Positions 1 to 11,321 are shown, numbered from the stretch's first letter. The stretch is 64,000 bases of DNA from Vicugna pacos (GCF_048564905.1 NC_133014.1:15385136-15449135), one strand, 5' to 3'. The notes: a model not told the origin generated them from the sequence alone. Translations and numbers: made by a program.

Positions 1-160
1 TGCCCACCACAAACTTGACAAGCAAGTAATTTATTTCCATTCTACAGACGATGAAAAACGATGCTAAGAAGCTAAGAGAGAGAATAAGTGTCTTGCCTAG
101 GTCACAGGGCTAATAATGACAGAGCCCAGAATTGAACCTGGAGTCTGCTTCCAGGCCCCA
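1..160 (-). repeat. MIR SINE
   Basis: Reads as the reverse complement of the MIR core: a 'ctacagacgatgaaaa' stretch, then 'cttgcctaggtcacagggct', then 'agaattgaacctggagtctg'. This matches the usual order (oligo-A-like core, loss of the tRNA-like 5' end) of an old mammalian SINE. It is diverged and meets the left window edge, so the start may lie outside. Confidence 0.75.
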
Positions 161-419
161 CGTGTGTGTGGCGGTGAATCTCTCTGCTCACGCCCACACA
201 CTACGTGTATATAAAGTATACGCCACAGTCGTTCCCCCTGCAGTCTTGCCAACGGGAAAGGCAGTCGTTATCCTTACAGGTAACCGAGAGCCAGTGAGGC
301 AGCCTTCCGACTTCAAGTTCGGGTCCCTTTCAGAGGGACTCAGGGAAGCTGTCGTGATGCGGGTGACGGCTGCTCCTCCCGATTAAGGCCTCTAGCAGCA
401 AATGCACTTCACAAGCAGG

Positions 420-990
420 AGGCTGCGGCAGGAGGAAACAGGCTGCGGTGCGGCGGCTGGCAGGCGCAGCGGAGGGAGGGAGGCCGGAGGTCAGGCTGCG
501 CCGCCTTCGGTGCTTTCCCTGCACGTCTTTCCCAGCCCGAGGGCAGTCGGGTCCCTTACCTGGACCACAGTATCAAGTTATTTCCCTCTCAATTCGCAGA
601 CATGAGAACTGGGGCCGCCAAGCCGGATGGGCAGACCGGCCCGAGTCCAGCTCGCTCAGCCTGGAGAAGGCACTGCCCAGTCTAGGCCCCAGCGAGGCCT
701 CCAGAAACCCGCCCCACCGGCGCGCAGCTGCAGGCAGGGCTCTCCGGAGGCAAGCGCGCCGCCCGGCCACGCCGGGCACGAAGCGGAGAGGCACCTCCGC
801 TGGTTTCCGGCTCTTGCCTCTAAGGGAAGAGAACAAAGATCGCGAAAGCCGCTCTGAACAGCCCAGCAGCGCAGGCCGGCCCCAGCCTGACCAGCGGCCG
901 GAAGAGGAGCGTTAGTTACAGGGCGCCGTCTGCCTTCGGCTCCTTTCACCTGCTTAACACACTCATTAACCGCCACAGTCGTCGAGCAGA
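420..990. promoter_or_regulatory. CpG island, likely promoter
   Basis: By hand count this stretch holds about 49 CpG dinucleotides in 570 bp, far above the rest of the window, with high GC. It carries a GC box (CCCGCCCC at 708-715, so GGGGCGGG on the minus strand) and a second CCGCCC near 740. On the minus strand a consensus splice donor, CAG|GTAAGG, sits at 560/561. Such islands usually mark transcription starts. The donor and GC box point to a transcript leaving leftward, but no protein start is recognised, so the first exon would be noncoding or its product unknown. The CCAAT array starting at 999 would then be upstream promoter DNA. Confidence 0.7.
561..900 (-). other. Candidate noncoding first exon (leftward)
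   Basis: Inferred exon inside the CpG island. Its 3' end is set by the donor GGTCCAG|GTAAGGG read on the minus strand at 561/560. The start is not fixed; transcription could begin anywhere from about 700 to 950. An 87-codon open frame on the minus strand (573-836) lies inside it but resembles no protein I know and is typical of GC-rich DNA. The acceptor and downstream exons would lie left of the window. This is an inference from motifs only. Confidence 0.35.
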
Positions 991-998
991 GGAAAAGC

Positions 999-1760
999 AA
1001 GCAACCCTAAACCTCATTGGACGAGCCAGCCAACAACGGAGCAACCCTAAATCTCATTGGACGAGCCAGCCAGTAACAGAGCAACTCAAAATCTCATTGG
1101 ACGAGCCAGTCAACAACGGAGCAACCCTAAATCTCATTGGACGAGCCAGCCAATTTAGTGGAGCAACCCTAAATCTCATTGGACGAGCCAGCCAGTAACA
1201 GAGCAACCCTGAATCTCATTGGATGAGCCAGCCAATAGCAGAGCAACTCTAAATCTCATTGGACGAGCCAGCCAACAACGGAGCAACCCTAAGTCTCATT
1301 GGATGAGCCAGCCAATAGCGGAGCAACTCTAAATCTCATTGGACGAGCCAGCCAACAACGGAGCAACCCTAAATCTCATTGGATGAGCCAGCCAATAGCG
1401 GAGCAACCCTAAATCTCATTGCATGAGCCAGCCAATAGCGGAGCAACTCTAAATCTCATTGGACGAGCCAGCCAACAACGGAGCAACCCTAAATCTCATT
1501 GGACGAGCCAGCCAGTAACAGAGCAACTCAAAATCTCATTGGACGAGCCAGCCAACAACGGAGCAACCCTAAACCTCATTGGACGAGCCAGCCAATTTAG
1601 TGGAGCAACCCTAAATCTCATTGGACGAGCCAGCCAGTAACAGAGCAACCCTGAATCTCATTGGATGAGCCAGCCAATAGCGGAGCAACTCTAAATCTCA
1701 TTGGACGAGCCAGCCAACAACGGAGCAACCCTAAATCTCATTGGACGAGCCAGCCAATTG
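999..1760. repeat. CCAAT-box minisatellite, 19 units of 40-42 bp
   Basis: Nineteen head-to-tail units, each 40 bp except two of 42 bp. The unit order is GAGCAACCCT, AAATCTCATT, GGACGAGCCA, GCCAACAACG. Eighteen units carry CTCATTGG, which is CCAATGAG on the minus strand, a good NF-Y site; the unit at 1415 has ATTGC instead. Eight units also carry CCAAT on the plus strand (1150, 1232, 1312, 1392, 1432, 1592, 1674, 1754). Most units add one or two CpGs, so the array extends the CpG island. Units 1-8 recur as units 12-19 at an offset of 442 bp, showing a segmental amplification. Function as an NF-Y-bound promoter array is inferred. Confidence 0.9.
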
Positions 1761-1815
1761 CGGAGCGAATGCAGTGGAATATAAACAGTGTTGCAGAAGC
1801 CTCTGCAAGCTGGAG
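1750..1815 (+). promoter_or_regulatory. CCAAT plus TATA-like core promoter
   Basis: At the right end of the minisatellite a plus-strand CCAAT (1754-1758) is followed 22 bp later by TATAAA (1780-1785) within GGAATATAAAC. The spacing would allow a start near 1810 for a rightward transcript, opposite in direction to the CpG-island transcript. This enhancer-repeat, CCAAT, TATA order also occurs in LTR U3 regions, but I see no LTR ends or polyadenylation signal here. Motif evidence only. Confidence 0.35.
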
Positions 1816-1923
1816 TGAGAGCGCAAAGTCAGGGGAGACTTTTTTTTGTGGCAGGACTTGGAGAAACAGGGGTTACTCAGGAGGTGTTCCAACAAGTCCA
1901 AAGTCTTACACAAGGCAGGCACG

Positions 1924-2095
1924 CAAGGACCTACACTATGGCACCAGGAACTGTATTCAATGTCTTGTAATGATCTCTAATGGAAAAGAAGCTGAAAAAG
2001 AATATATATGTATATGGATAACTGCTGTACGCCAGAAACTAACACACACTGTAAATCCACTATACTTCAGTGCATATGTATATATATTTTTAAAA
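1924..2095 (+). mobile_element. L1 3' end fragment
   Basis: Matches the 3' end shared by the other L1 copies here: 'aactgtattcaatgtcttgta', a run of ATATGTATATGG, 'cgccagaaactaacacac', 'gtaaatccactatacttca'. It is a 5'-truncated insertion of about 170 bp, more diverged than the 51 kb copy. No clear target-site duplication was found. Confidence 0.75.
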
Positions 2096-2104
2096 GGTAG
2101 ACAT

Positions 2105-2420
2105 TAAGATGGGGAACAAGGAAAGGGCAAGGGCAGAGGCTGGGGGCCCAGGGACAGCATTCCAGGAAGAAGGTCCAACTGTGAGCCAGGCCTGAGGAGC
2201 CTGGGGTATTGGGAAATGGTCATGGGGTTCGTGAAGGCCATGTAAGGAGAGGGTCAGCAGGTGACACAGCTGGAGATGGAAGTCAGCACCAGAGATGGAA
2301 TTCCTTTTGCTTTCCCTGTAGGCCATGGAGAGAGCTTTAAGCAAGTGAGTGATGAGCGCACAGATGTTTTTAGGAAGAGCACGTGGACATCTGTTTGGAA
2401 GAGGAACTAGAGGAGAATGA
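2105..2420 (-). repeat. L2 LINE fragment
   Basis: Resembles the reverse complement of L2: 'gcattccaggaagaagg', then 'gaaggccatgtaaggag', 'gagagctttaagcaagtgag'. Old and diverged; ends are approximate. Confidence 0.5.
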
Positions 2421-2439
2421 GAGGGAGCAGGGGTCTGCC

Positions 2440-2620
2440 TATAGAATCAGATCCTACTATCTACAAGGTAAGAGAGAACAAGGTGCACGCATGAATTTTG
2501 TGATCCCTGTTTTACAGATGAGGACATTGAAAGTCGGAGAGGTTAAGTTCATCTCCCATAATCATCCAATTGGTCAGACTGAGAGCCAGGACCAATCCAT
2601 GGTCTGTTTCTCTGCCACTC
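2440..2620 (-). repeat. MIR SINE
   Basis: Reverse-strand MIR core: 'ttttacagatgaggacattg', 'gagaggttaagttc', then a tRNA-like stretch around 'actgagagccaggacc'. Confidence 0.65.
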
Positions 2621-4560
2621 CATCTCCCCCTGAAGACCTGCGGTCCCCACCAACAGTTATCCTTGTGCTGAGACAACACAGATGGGGACTGGCAATACCT
2701 GGGGGGCCAAGGTCAAAAGGCTCTATTGAATGCTGTTGCTTACCCAACTCCATCTCTCTCTCCACCTCGCCACAAGTCAAGTTCAATGATCCACGGAGCC
2801 TTTTCTCACCAACCCCATATAGGCTAATAGGATCTTCCTTTACTCTGAAATCTTACAATATTTATTAGTTTTAAAAACTAAGTGTGTAAAATTTGATTAT
2901 ACTAAAAATGCTCTCCTCTGGGAAGAGCTTGCCTTCCCAGTTATACCATCTGAGTCTCAAAGGCAGGGGCCAGCCCCTCTCTCCCCTGTACTGACCTCAG
3001 CATGAAATATGATGCTGACAACACCGTAGGTGCCAAGCCTGCCTGTGTCTGGCTATCCGCCCTTGTGCCACTCACACCCTCACAGCAGGGGAGAGGAACT
3101 CACCTTGGAGCTCAGCCCCTTGGTGCTCTGAGAACTGCAGGACAAAAAGCCCTGCTGTGGCATGAACACTGTCATTGAAGTTTAACGTCAGCAATAGAAA
3201 TTGACATCCCGTAGCATCCTCTCTCATCTTTATCTTCACGCAGCCCTGCCATTATCGCCAAATCACTACCATTTTCCCCCTTTTGCTTCTCTTTCCCACG
3301 TTCCGGTCATTCACACGGAGTTTCTCCTCTCAGTTGACAGCTCCGATTTATACGTCTTTTTGGACTCTTAAGAGAGTCGCTTCTCTCTGCTCCCTGCAAC
3401 CAACCTAATATTTGCTCAGCCTTTGCACGTTTACACCTCAGCTTTTGTTTCTGCTCACCAGTTGCTCTGAATTCTGCTCTCCCCTTCAGCCTCCTTGAGG
3501 TGGTCGAGATTCCTAGCAATGGTTTTTTCGTGAAAAAGCTCTTCCTACTCCTGCACAGGTATAGTGTCTAAATGATTCTCAACACCCCCCTCTTAGACGA
3601 TTTCATTCATTCCTGTGATCTTAGCTGCTTTCACCTTTGAGTTGAAAGTACCCAAATCAGTCGTCATCCCAATCTCTGACTTCTTTCTTACTTACTCAGT
3701 GTAACTTTCTGAGTTGGTCGAATGACACCAAAAAGGTGGCCCTCAATCACGTCCAAGGTATGATTCCACCAAAAAATAGGCTCCCCTCCCATTTTTTTTT
3801 CTGCTCAGTTTCACTGTCAGCTAATGACATGCCCAGTCTTTTAATTACCCAGGAGAGAAAAATAAGATTCTTATTCAGTTTACACACAAATTCTGTCACC
3901 TTTAACAGCAAACTGTCTCCAATCTGCTTCCTTTCTAATTCCTTTGCCACTGCCCGAGTTCACGTCTTTATCAACTCTCATTACTGGGACAAAGTGTGAC
4001 CCATTCCTTGGAGTATCCAGAGTCCCCCAAAGCTGGTCCCAACCTAGACCCCCAGCTTTCAGACCCTCACTGCATCCGATCACACCCCCATCCTCATGAC
4101 ATCTGTTCACAGCCCCATCCTCATGCTTCAAAAGAAGACAGCCTTCCCTGAGATCTGCCTTTTCAGCCCCGTTTCAAGAATGCTTGAAAAACAGCTAAGG
4201 CTCATCAAAAAACCCAGGCCCCCTAAATGGAGCACACTGTTTCTGCAACGGAGCAGAGCCCCACAAAAAGCCAGGGTCTCTGGATTCGGACTTCAGAGGC
4301 GACTCTGTTCAGAACCGGGAAATGCGTGACTCATTTTACAGAAACACAGAACCCGGTTCCAGACCTGCCGTGTTGGGAACTTCCAGTAAGAAAGACCACT
4401 TGATGACCCAATTTAGAAATGTAACTGCTGGGTTGTGGGGCACAAATTCGTATTTTTTGGTTTCCTTCTCTGTTTAATTTATTCCCTGGGGCTAGTTCTT
4501 CTCCATGACTTTTCCGGTCATTCTGAAGTAAGTCAGCCTCAATTCGCTTCTTCAATGTAT
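2621..4560. other. Unrecognised single-copy DNA
   Basis: No gene, RNA or repeat that I can name. Open frames are short (under 90 codons) and unlike known families. Confidence 0.5.
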
Positions 4561-5068
4561 TATTTTTTTTTATTGCTGCTGGAAAATTTTACCACAAAAT
4601 GAGGGGCTTTAAACAATGCAAATTTATTATTCTACATTTCTGAAGGTAGGAAGTTGGAAATGGAGCTCACTGGGCTACCATGAAGGAGCCCGAGGGGCTG
4701 GGCTCTTTCCTCGAGGCTTCAGGGGAGAATCCATTCGCTTGCCTTCTCTGTTTTCCAGGGGCTGCTCACGTTAATGGCTTATGGTTCCTTTCCATCGTCA
4801 AACCCAGCAAGACCCGGTCAAGTTTTTCTCACATCGCATCCTTCTGACTCCAACTCTCCTTTCTCCCTCTTTTATTTATAAGGACCCTTGTGATTATTCT
4901 GGGACCACCCAGAATATCCAGGATAATCTCATCTTAAGCTCGGATGATTAGCAAACTTCTTTCCACCTCCCACCTTAAGCCCCCTCTGTCATGCATCACA
5001 CCTTTTTACAAAGTACAAGGATTAGGACGTGGACATCTTGGAGGGGAAGGCAGTATTCTTCTTACCAC
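4561..5068 (-). mobile_element. MaLR (MLT1-type) LTR fossil
   Basis: Old solo LTR of the ERVL-MaLR kind, in reverse orientation. It shows the family's 3' part ('taaacaatgcaaatttatta', 'ttctgaaggtaggaagttgg'), a mid part ('ataaggacccttgtgattat', 'caggataatctcatcttaag') and the 5' end near 'ggattaggacgtggacatct'. Full-length or nearly so, well diverged, probably dating from early placental evolution. No internal coding part is attached. Confidence 0.75.
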
Positions 5069-8000
5069 ATAAAGCTCTACCGAAGGGTTAAAGCTTACAT
5101 CTTGCCCTAAAGTTAAGGCTCCTCTCCATCCCCTGATGGGACCACAGTAAGTGGAGAGGCACCTGCTTGGTTTCTCTTCTCCTCCTTCACTGGGCAGCTT
5201 CCACTCCTGCTCCCACAACTTGCTAACGGGGGCTTTCAAGACCTCCAAGGCAGGGCAGTGGATGGCAGAAGAGAAAAGGGGAACAGGAACGTCTTTGCTC
5301 ACCGCACAGAGATGCTGTCCCAACACAGGTGCTGGCTGGGGTTGGCAGGTGTTCACAGTGGGCTCTGTCACCAGTGGTTCCCCTTGCTGAGGGCCAGTGC
5401 ATCTTCCCCCCACTGGTCCTTTACCCCTCCGTCAGTCCCTCAGAAGCCAATAATACCTCCAGTTTTTCCACCGAGGTTAATTCACTCTCCAAGCCGCCAT
5501 CTTGAATAGGACCTTGGCTCACTCCACACGGAACCTCTTCACCCACAGGAAACACCAGTCCTTTTCATGGGTAAACTCTGGCCAATCCCAGTGCAGCCAA
5601 CTTTTCTCTGCTTCCTGACAGAAGCAACTGCAGCTTAAGGCTCACTCCTCAGATTCTCCCAACCTGACGGGACCCCCATCCCTCTGCGTTCTTCATTGGC
5701 ACTTGAGGACTTTTCTAGCTCTCCCAGTGCTTCTGTCTGAGCCTGTTTCCCTTTGCTAAAGACAGGGGCTGGCACAGCACACCGGCAGCCCTCTCCAAAA
5801 ATGCCTTCCCTCTAATACCAAAGTAGCCATCTCTTTATGCCTCCAGAGTGGGGGAGGGTATTAAGAGTCTGTAAACCAGCTTTCAGTCAGCTGCTCGGAA
5901 AAGCACACCTCTTGGTCCTGCACCTCCGTTTGGAACTGATGGCTGAAATTTGTATTCCATTAGTATTCCTACTGGGGGAAGGATGAGGAAATCACGGAAC
6001 GGCCCCCCTACGTGGAGTGAGGGGAAAGGCCTTCTAGACAATAGTGGATCAATAATGAGACCCCATCTTAGAAAGAATGTGAATGACAGACATGACTGAC
6101 ATGAGGATCCCTTGTACGTTATTCTTCAGGGTGGTCTGTGGGTGTCAGTTCCCTCAGGTGAGGACACGGTCCTTTAGGGGTTTGGGTTCGATGAGCAGCT
6201 GGGACTCTTGGGACTCAGTTATTTTAATAGACCCATAAAAGCTTTTCTGAGACGACTGAGCTCTGGTCTATTTCCGCAGGACAGGAAAGATACCAGCATG
6301 CAGTGGCTTCCTGCAATTTAAAGGAAATTTTACCAAACAGACAAGTCACCCTTTGAATTAGTATAAAAGTTTCTGGGACACAGAGTCCAGAGGAGGTCAG
6401 AACAGATCAGGTCAAGGGATCGGTTCCAACCTATTATTATCTGCAGCTCAGAGCTGCCGTTGGGCCCATGCTGGGGAGTGACAATGCTGTTCCCAACACT
6501 CGTGAAATACGGAAGCATTTTTTAAATGCCTCATGATGTTAAAGCTGAGAAGGAGACTTCGAGAGCATCCAGCCTGTACGTCTAATGTTAAGATGAAGAA
6601 AGGAAGACTGAGAGAGAGTGTAGTTTTTGCAAAGGGGCCGAGGCAGGACGCGAAAGCAGGCACCCCGGCTACCAGTCTGATGACCTGCCACTTTTTCAGT
6701 CTGGATTTGCCAATAGGTTTCTGTGTTTTCTTGTTTCATGAGCACAAAGCACGGTGGAGGACAGCACTTGAAAAAGGTTTCTCGGTCTTCACGATGCTGT
6801 TTTGTTTTCCTTCTGCACCTGCCTTTCCTTGGCCTTCCCGGCCGTGTCTGCTTTCCATGGTCCCTCCTAGAACCAAGCTCCGGGTGCTTCTTCCATTTTT
6901 CCCACTGCCCCTGAGAACATACTAATTGTGAGTTCCCTTCTCTCTCCTGAATGACAATAAATGATGCTGATGGGCTCAAGAGAAAGACCCATTTCTATTT
7001 ATGCTAGTGAGTAAATTATGGGACCTTCTCAATGATCCAGGGGCAGAAATGAACAAAACCCAGTATGAGTAAGTTCAGGTAAGTCTATCACCTATAATTG
7101 GGTACTAAACTCAGATTTAGTTTCTTGAGAACTAAGGCCAAAAAAGGCAAATACTGGGTTGGACAGTGTTTTTATAAAATGCTTACGGATTCAACTTCAG
7201 AAACCAAACTTTTCCTGAAATTAAACAGCATTTAATCACATACATAGTCAAAGCAAGGCTAGTTAAGAATCTAACGGAAAAACCCCAGTAAGTATGTTTT
7301 TTCTGCAGATAAAAACATTCCACTGCAGATAATGATTATTGATATTACTGTCACCAACAGTGGTAACCAAAGGCTGGACACTGCACGCCATCCAAGACCG
7401 AGTAGGAAATACAGCCAGGAAGCAGAGCCAGCCGAGCTCAGGGCTGAGGCAGAAACTTCATCAAGAGTAGCTTCTGTAAATTTCAGCATGTCTGACAGTC
7501 ATGGAGGATGTGCTGGCGCAGGGGCACTGTCCTCCATCCAGAAGGACAAGACGGGCATGGAATGTTCTTGGACAGCTGGAGACTTCCCAGCGTCATAACC
7601 AAAATCTGTGCTTCTGTGGGTGTCGGAAGAGGGGGAGAATTTGACAGATTGGGAAATGATGTTCCCGAACCAGGAGACCAGATTGATCCAATTATCCCAT
7701 CATGACATTCCACACCTACCCAGAGATCACTAGCTCACAGCACCTTTCACTAAAGGATATTTCATCATTAAACTAAATATACAAGACATTCTTCAAGAGT
7801 CACCACAGTCATCCAACTATCAAACCGCAGGTCAGTGTTTTTGATATGAATGCCTCTAAGTGAAGTGCAGCATTTTTAGCTCCACTGTCTAAACCTTTCT
7901 CGAATGTCTTGCCCTAGAGCGAATTGACTCATTCACTGTCCTAATGCCTGAAGGCTTTCTACTCGTACTTCCTAGAAATAACATACTTTAAGGATGTGGA

Positions 8001-11000
8001 TCCTGGCAACTGTCTAGTTAGTATGATCCTCACAGATGAGCCAAATGTCACAGGACACCCTGATCATAAAGGAATTTAGTTACCGGGGTATGTAAAGTGG
8101 CTCTCCAGAACGAATTTTAGGCAACAAAGAGGAAGAGGGATATTGTCCAGGAAGTGATTCAGTGTTGATGCAAAGCAAAAAACTCCCACCCTTATGAATA
8201 ACGTGGGGTTCTGGGACCCAGGGCTGTCCTGAGTGGCTGTTTGTGGCAGGATTCCCCAGCGCAACTCTCGGCCAGAGACATCTTCTCAACAAACTTACCT
8301 GACATCGCGCATCCCCAAGGGGTCTTCGCCTGATGACGGGCCAGTTCGAGGATAAAGAGGTGCCTGTGTGTATTTCTTCTCACTCTTTCAATCAAAGGAA
8401 TAACCCCTGTCTGCAATTTAAGGACTGGGGCAGTGGACCAGTGAGCATCTGGGCCCCGCGGCATCTGACCGCCTCCCTCCACGGCAGCACTGGATACTGT
8501 GATTACAGACGAAGCAAACTGTTGACAGGCACAGCGACAGGAAGGCGCCCTTTACCAGCGCTGGTGCGCGAGTCTTCAGGGCTCCCCAAGCTTCCCCAGT
8601 CATGACAGGTTAACTGCCCTTTTGCCTCCTGATGTGGCTGATGGAGGTGAGCCTCCGAGGCTGACGGCTAGAAATTAATTTGATTGATTGGTTTTCTGTG
8701 TATTTCGGGTGCAAATGCTCTCTCTGTCCTGATGGAGAACATTTCTGCTCTCCCATTCGCAGAAAGCGAATTTATAGTGCCTAACGGACAGAATTCTCTC
8801 GCTGAAGGTCAGAAACAGCTGCTCCCATCCGTCCCCCTTCCCCTTCCCGAGCAGCACCGAGCTGGCAGACTGAAGGGAGGACTGCTTTTAGGGAGGGACT
8901 GGCCTGAGACAGAGAGAACCACTGGGAAGCTGGGGTTTTCTACTGGAAACAAAACTTAGCGCACCCCTCCTGAGGGGAATGGAGCGAAGAAATAAAAATC
9001 TCTTCTGCTCTCACATGGACGAGAAAATTTCAGTTATGCCTTAACTCAAGGAAAAAGAACGCCATTAGATAAGGGCTATTAATTTACCATTTTTAGACAA
9101 GTGGAATTCGGCACCTAATTTGCCTGTATTTCTTGCTCACTTGAGACCACATTCTGTCCTTGGCAGATAACTTCCAAAGACCGCAGAGGGAACTTAAATC
9201 TGCATGATCAGAACTAAATATGGTTAATCACATAAACTAACTTTTCAATAAAGATAAATTTCTTCAACTTGTATTTAACACGAAAAAAGCTCCCACATCC
9301 CTGAGAAAGAACGGCTATGCCCTCCACTTGCTCAGCTGTATGTGACCAATGACCAACTCCAGTCGGCCAGAGTTAAGAGTGGACATCCCGGAGGAGCTGT
9401 TAGGACCGGAGGGCCAGCTTGGATGGGAGGGGACAGAGCTGTGTGGGACGAGACAAGCAGGAAGGCACTGCAGAGAGCTGCCCTGCCCTCGCCCACCATA
9501 GGGGCTGAGCTGAGACAAAACGGTGAAGGAAGCCAAGTCGGTGTCCAGGTCACGTGGCCCTTGCTGCTTTTACTGAAAAGGCGTCTTCCAAACAGGTGTC
9601 CAGCACCTTCCTGTTGTTTTCCACTCTGTCTGCTCCTGCTCTGTGAAAATACTCTAGTGTTGCTCAGATATCCATGGTCTCAAGTGATCAAAAAGGGACG
9701 TATTAGCCAATCGGCTCAGTGTGGAAACTGCTTTTTTGAGCACGTCGGTGTTGAGGGGAGAACGGCAAACCCCATCCCGCCCCAGAGAGGCCACGCTAAG
9801 GTGGCTGGCACTCTGCCTCGTGGGTGTGCTCTGGGGGACGAATCCCACTGGCTGTCTCGAGTGAGGACGGACGTCATCCAAACACCTGGCCCCAAAGGAG
9901 CCCAGCAAGGAGGAGGAGGAGAGAGAAGACAGAGAAAAGTGGAAAGTGAGGTGAAGAAAGAGAAGACATAGCCAGATCTCAGGAAAAAAAAAAAAAAAAG
10001 GCCAGTCTGGCTCCTTTTATCTTGACTGAGAAATGTGCTCCTGCCAGGCTGCGAGGATGAAATTAACAGAGGTGCGTTTCAGGGACGCCAAGGTTATTGT
10101 CATTCAGACGGAATCTGGAGCCTCCACTGATTTCGGCTGAAGCCACCAGACCTTGGCTATTATCCTTTTCGGCTTTGTATCCCGCAAAGCAGAACAAGGA
10201 GTAGCTTGGGTCTTCAGGAGCTATGTTTCTTTACAAATCGGAGCTCATGCAGTGAGCAATGAAAGGCACATTGCAGATCTAAAGAATACGTAACAAAAGT
10301 TTCTTTTCAGAATTAGAGAGAGATAAGTGCTTTCTCATGATGCAGCTCAAGAGAAAAAGATTCCAATGTCAGCCCTTGGCAGTGGAAATAATCAATTTCT
10401 AGAGAAATGCAGAGGCCATGATATTGGAGTCAGAAAGTTATCTGAGGCCTGGGGCTGCTGTTTGCGCCTCAGCTCTAGGTTCTGCGTCAGAAGTTCTACT
10501 ATGCTTTTCTGACCCATCCAGAGGTACAAAGGAAGACACTATCAAAATCTCCCTTTTGTTCTTCCCATCAGCAATTACTTTATCACCTTATCACTTCTTT
10601 CACACTGGAAGCTCTGAGACACAGAAGGAGAAGTTTCTATCAGAGGAGAACAGAGCTGGCCATTCTCTTGTTGCAGGGAGGTGCGTCGGTAGAATTCTGC
10701 GGCAGAAGCCTGTTTGAAACTCATCAGAATGGGTCTGAAAACGAGCAGTTTCCAAGTGGAAACAGCAAAAACAAAGTCAGTTCGCCTAGAAATTACAGAC
10801 ACCATGAGATTCATTTCATATGCTTGAAGCCTTTTAGTTCCCCCAAGAACGTGTGCTACAAATCTCCCCGCAGAAGGAGAAATCAAAGGACTTGGGGCAC
10901 CTCTGTCCATAAACTGCTCACCCAACAGAGCGAGTGTTAAAATGGGGGCTAGAAACTCACAATCTGGCTGGGAGTTCAAGTATAAATTCACAGAAACAAA

Positions 11001-11149
11001 CAAACAAAAGAGAAATGAAGATTACAAAGAAGAAAAGAAAAATTATAATCAAGGGGCCAGAAGCTGATGAGGAAAAAAAAAAAAACACGATTCAGGAGGA
11101 GAGAGAGGGAAGGCGGCTTTGTATTATGAAATAATTATAAATAAATTAT
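5069..11149. other. Unrecognised, mostly single-copy DNA
   Basis: About 6 kb with almost no repeats that I can name, unusual against the rest of the window. It contains the longest open frame in the window (209 codons, plus strand, 9342-9971), which shows no domain, signal or family likeness I can recognise; its C-terminus is a low-complexity Gly/Lys/Glu run from GGAGGA- and GAAG-rich DNA. A poly-A tract lies at about 9984-10000. No supported gene. Confidence 0.5.
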
Positions 11150-11162
11150 AAATACTGAAGAA

Positions 11163-11308
11163 GTGGGGGAAGCTATAGCTCAGTGGTAGAGTGCGTGCTT
11201 AGCATGCACGAAGTCCTGGGTTCTAGCCCCAGTACCTCCACTGAATAAATAAATATATAAATACATATATGCATACATACATAAACCTAGTTACCACCGC
11301 CCCCCAAA
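11163..11308 (+). mobile_element. Camelid vic tRNA SINE
   Basis: tRNA-like head with A box (TAGCTCAGTGGTAGAG) and B box (GGTTCTAGCCC), then 'agtacctccactgaataaat', an ATA-rich tail and 'cctagttaccaccgcccccc'. Flanked by imperfect direct repeats, aaatactgaagaa at 11150-11162 and aaatattgaaaaa at 11309-11321, as expected of L1-mobilised insertion. Confidence 0.92.
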
Positions 11309-11321
11309 AAATATTGAAAAA

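Noticed and set aside
448-915. 155-codon plus-strand open frame across the CpG island
   Set aside because: GC-rich island DNA gives long chance frames on both strands; overlapping frames of similar length exist on the minus strand and none resembles a protein family.
1013-1740. CRISPR-like array
   Set aside because: Units are contiguous tandem copies without unique spacers, and this is mammalian DNA.
1419-2107. Open frames reading through the minisatellite (repeated ATLNLIGRASQ peptide)
   Set aside because: Simple consequence of a 40 bp unit shifting frame every copy; the second frame also runs into an L1 fragment.
11170-11240. Functional tRNA genes at the GCTCAGTGGTAGAG motifs
   Set aside because: A and B boxes belong to SINE heads followed by 'tacctcca' stretches and A-rich tails; no intact cloverleaf with a 3' acceptor stem and terminator.
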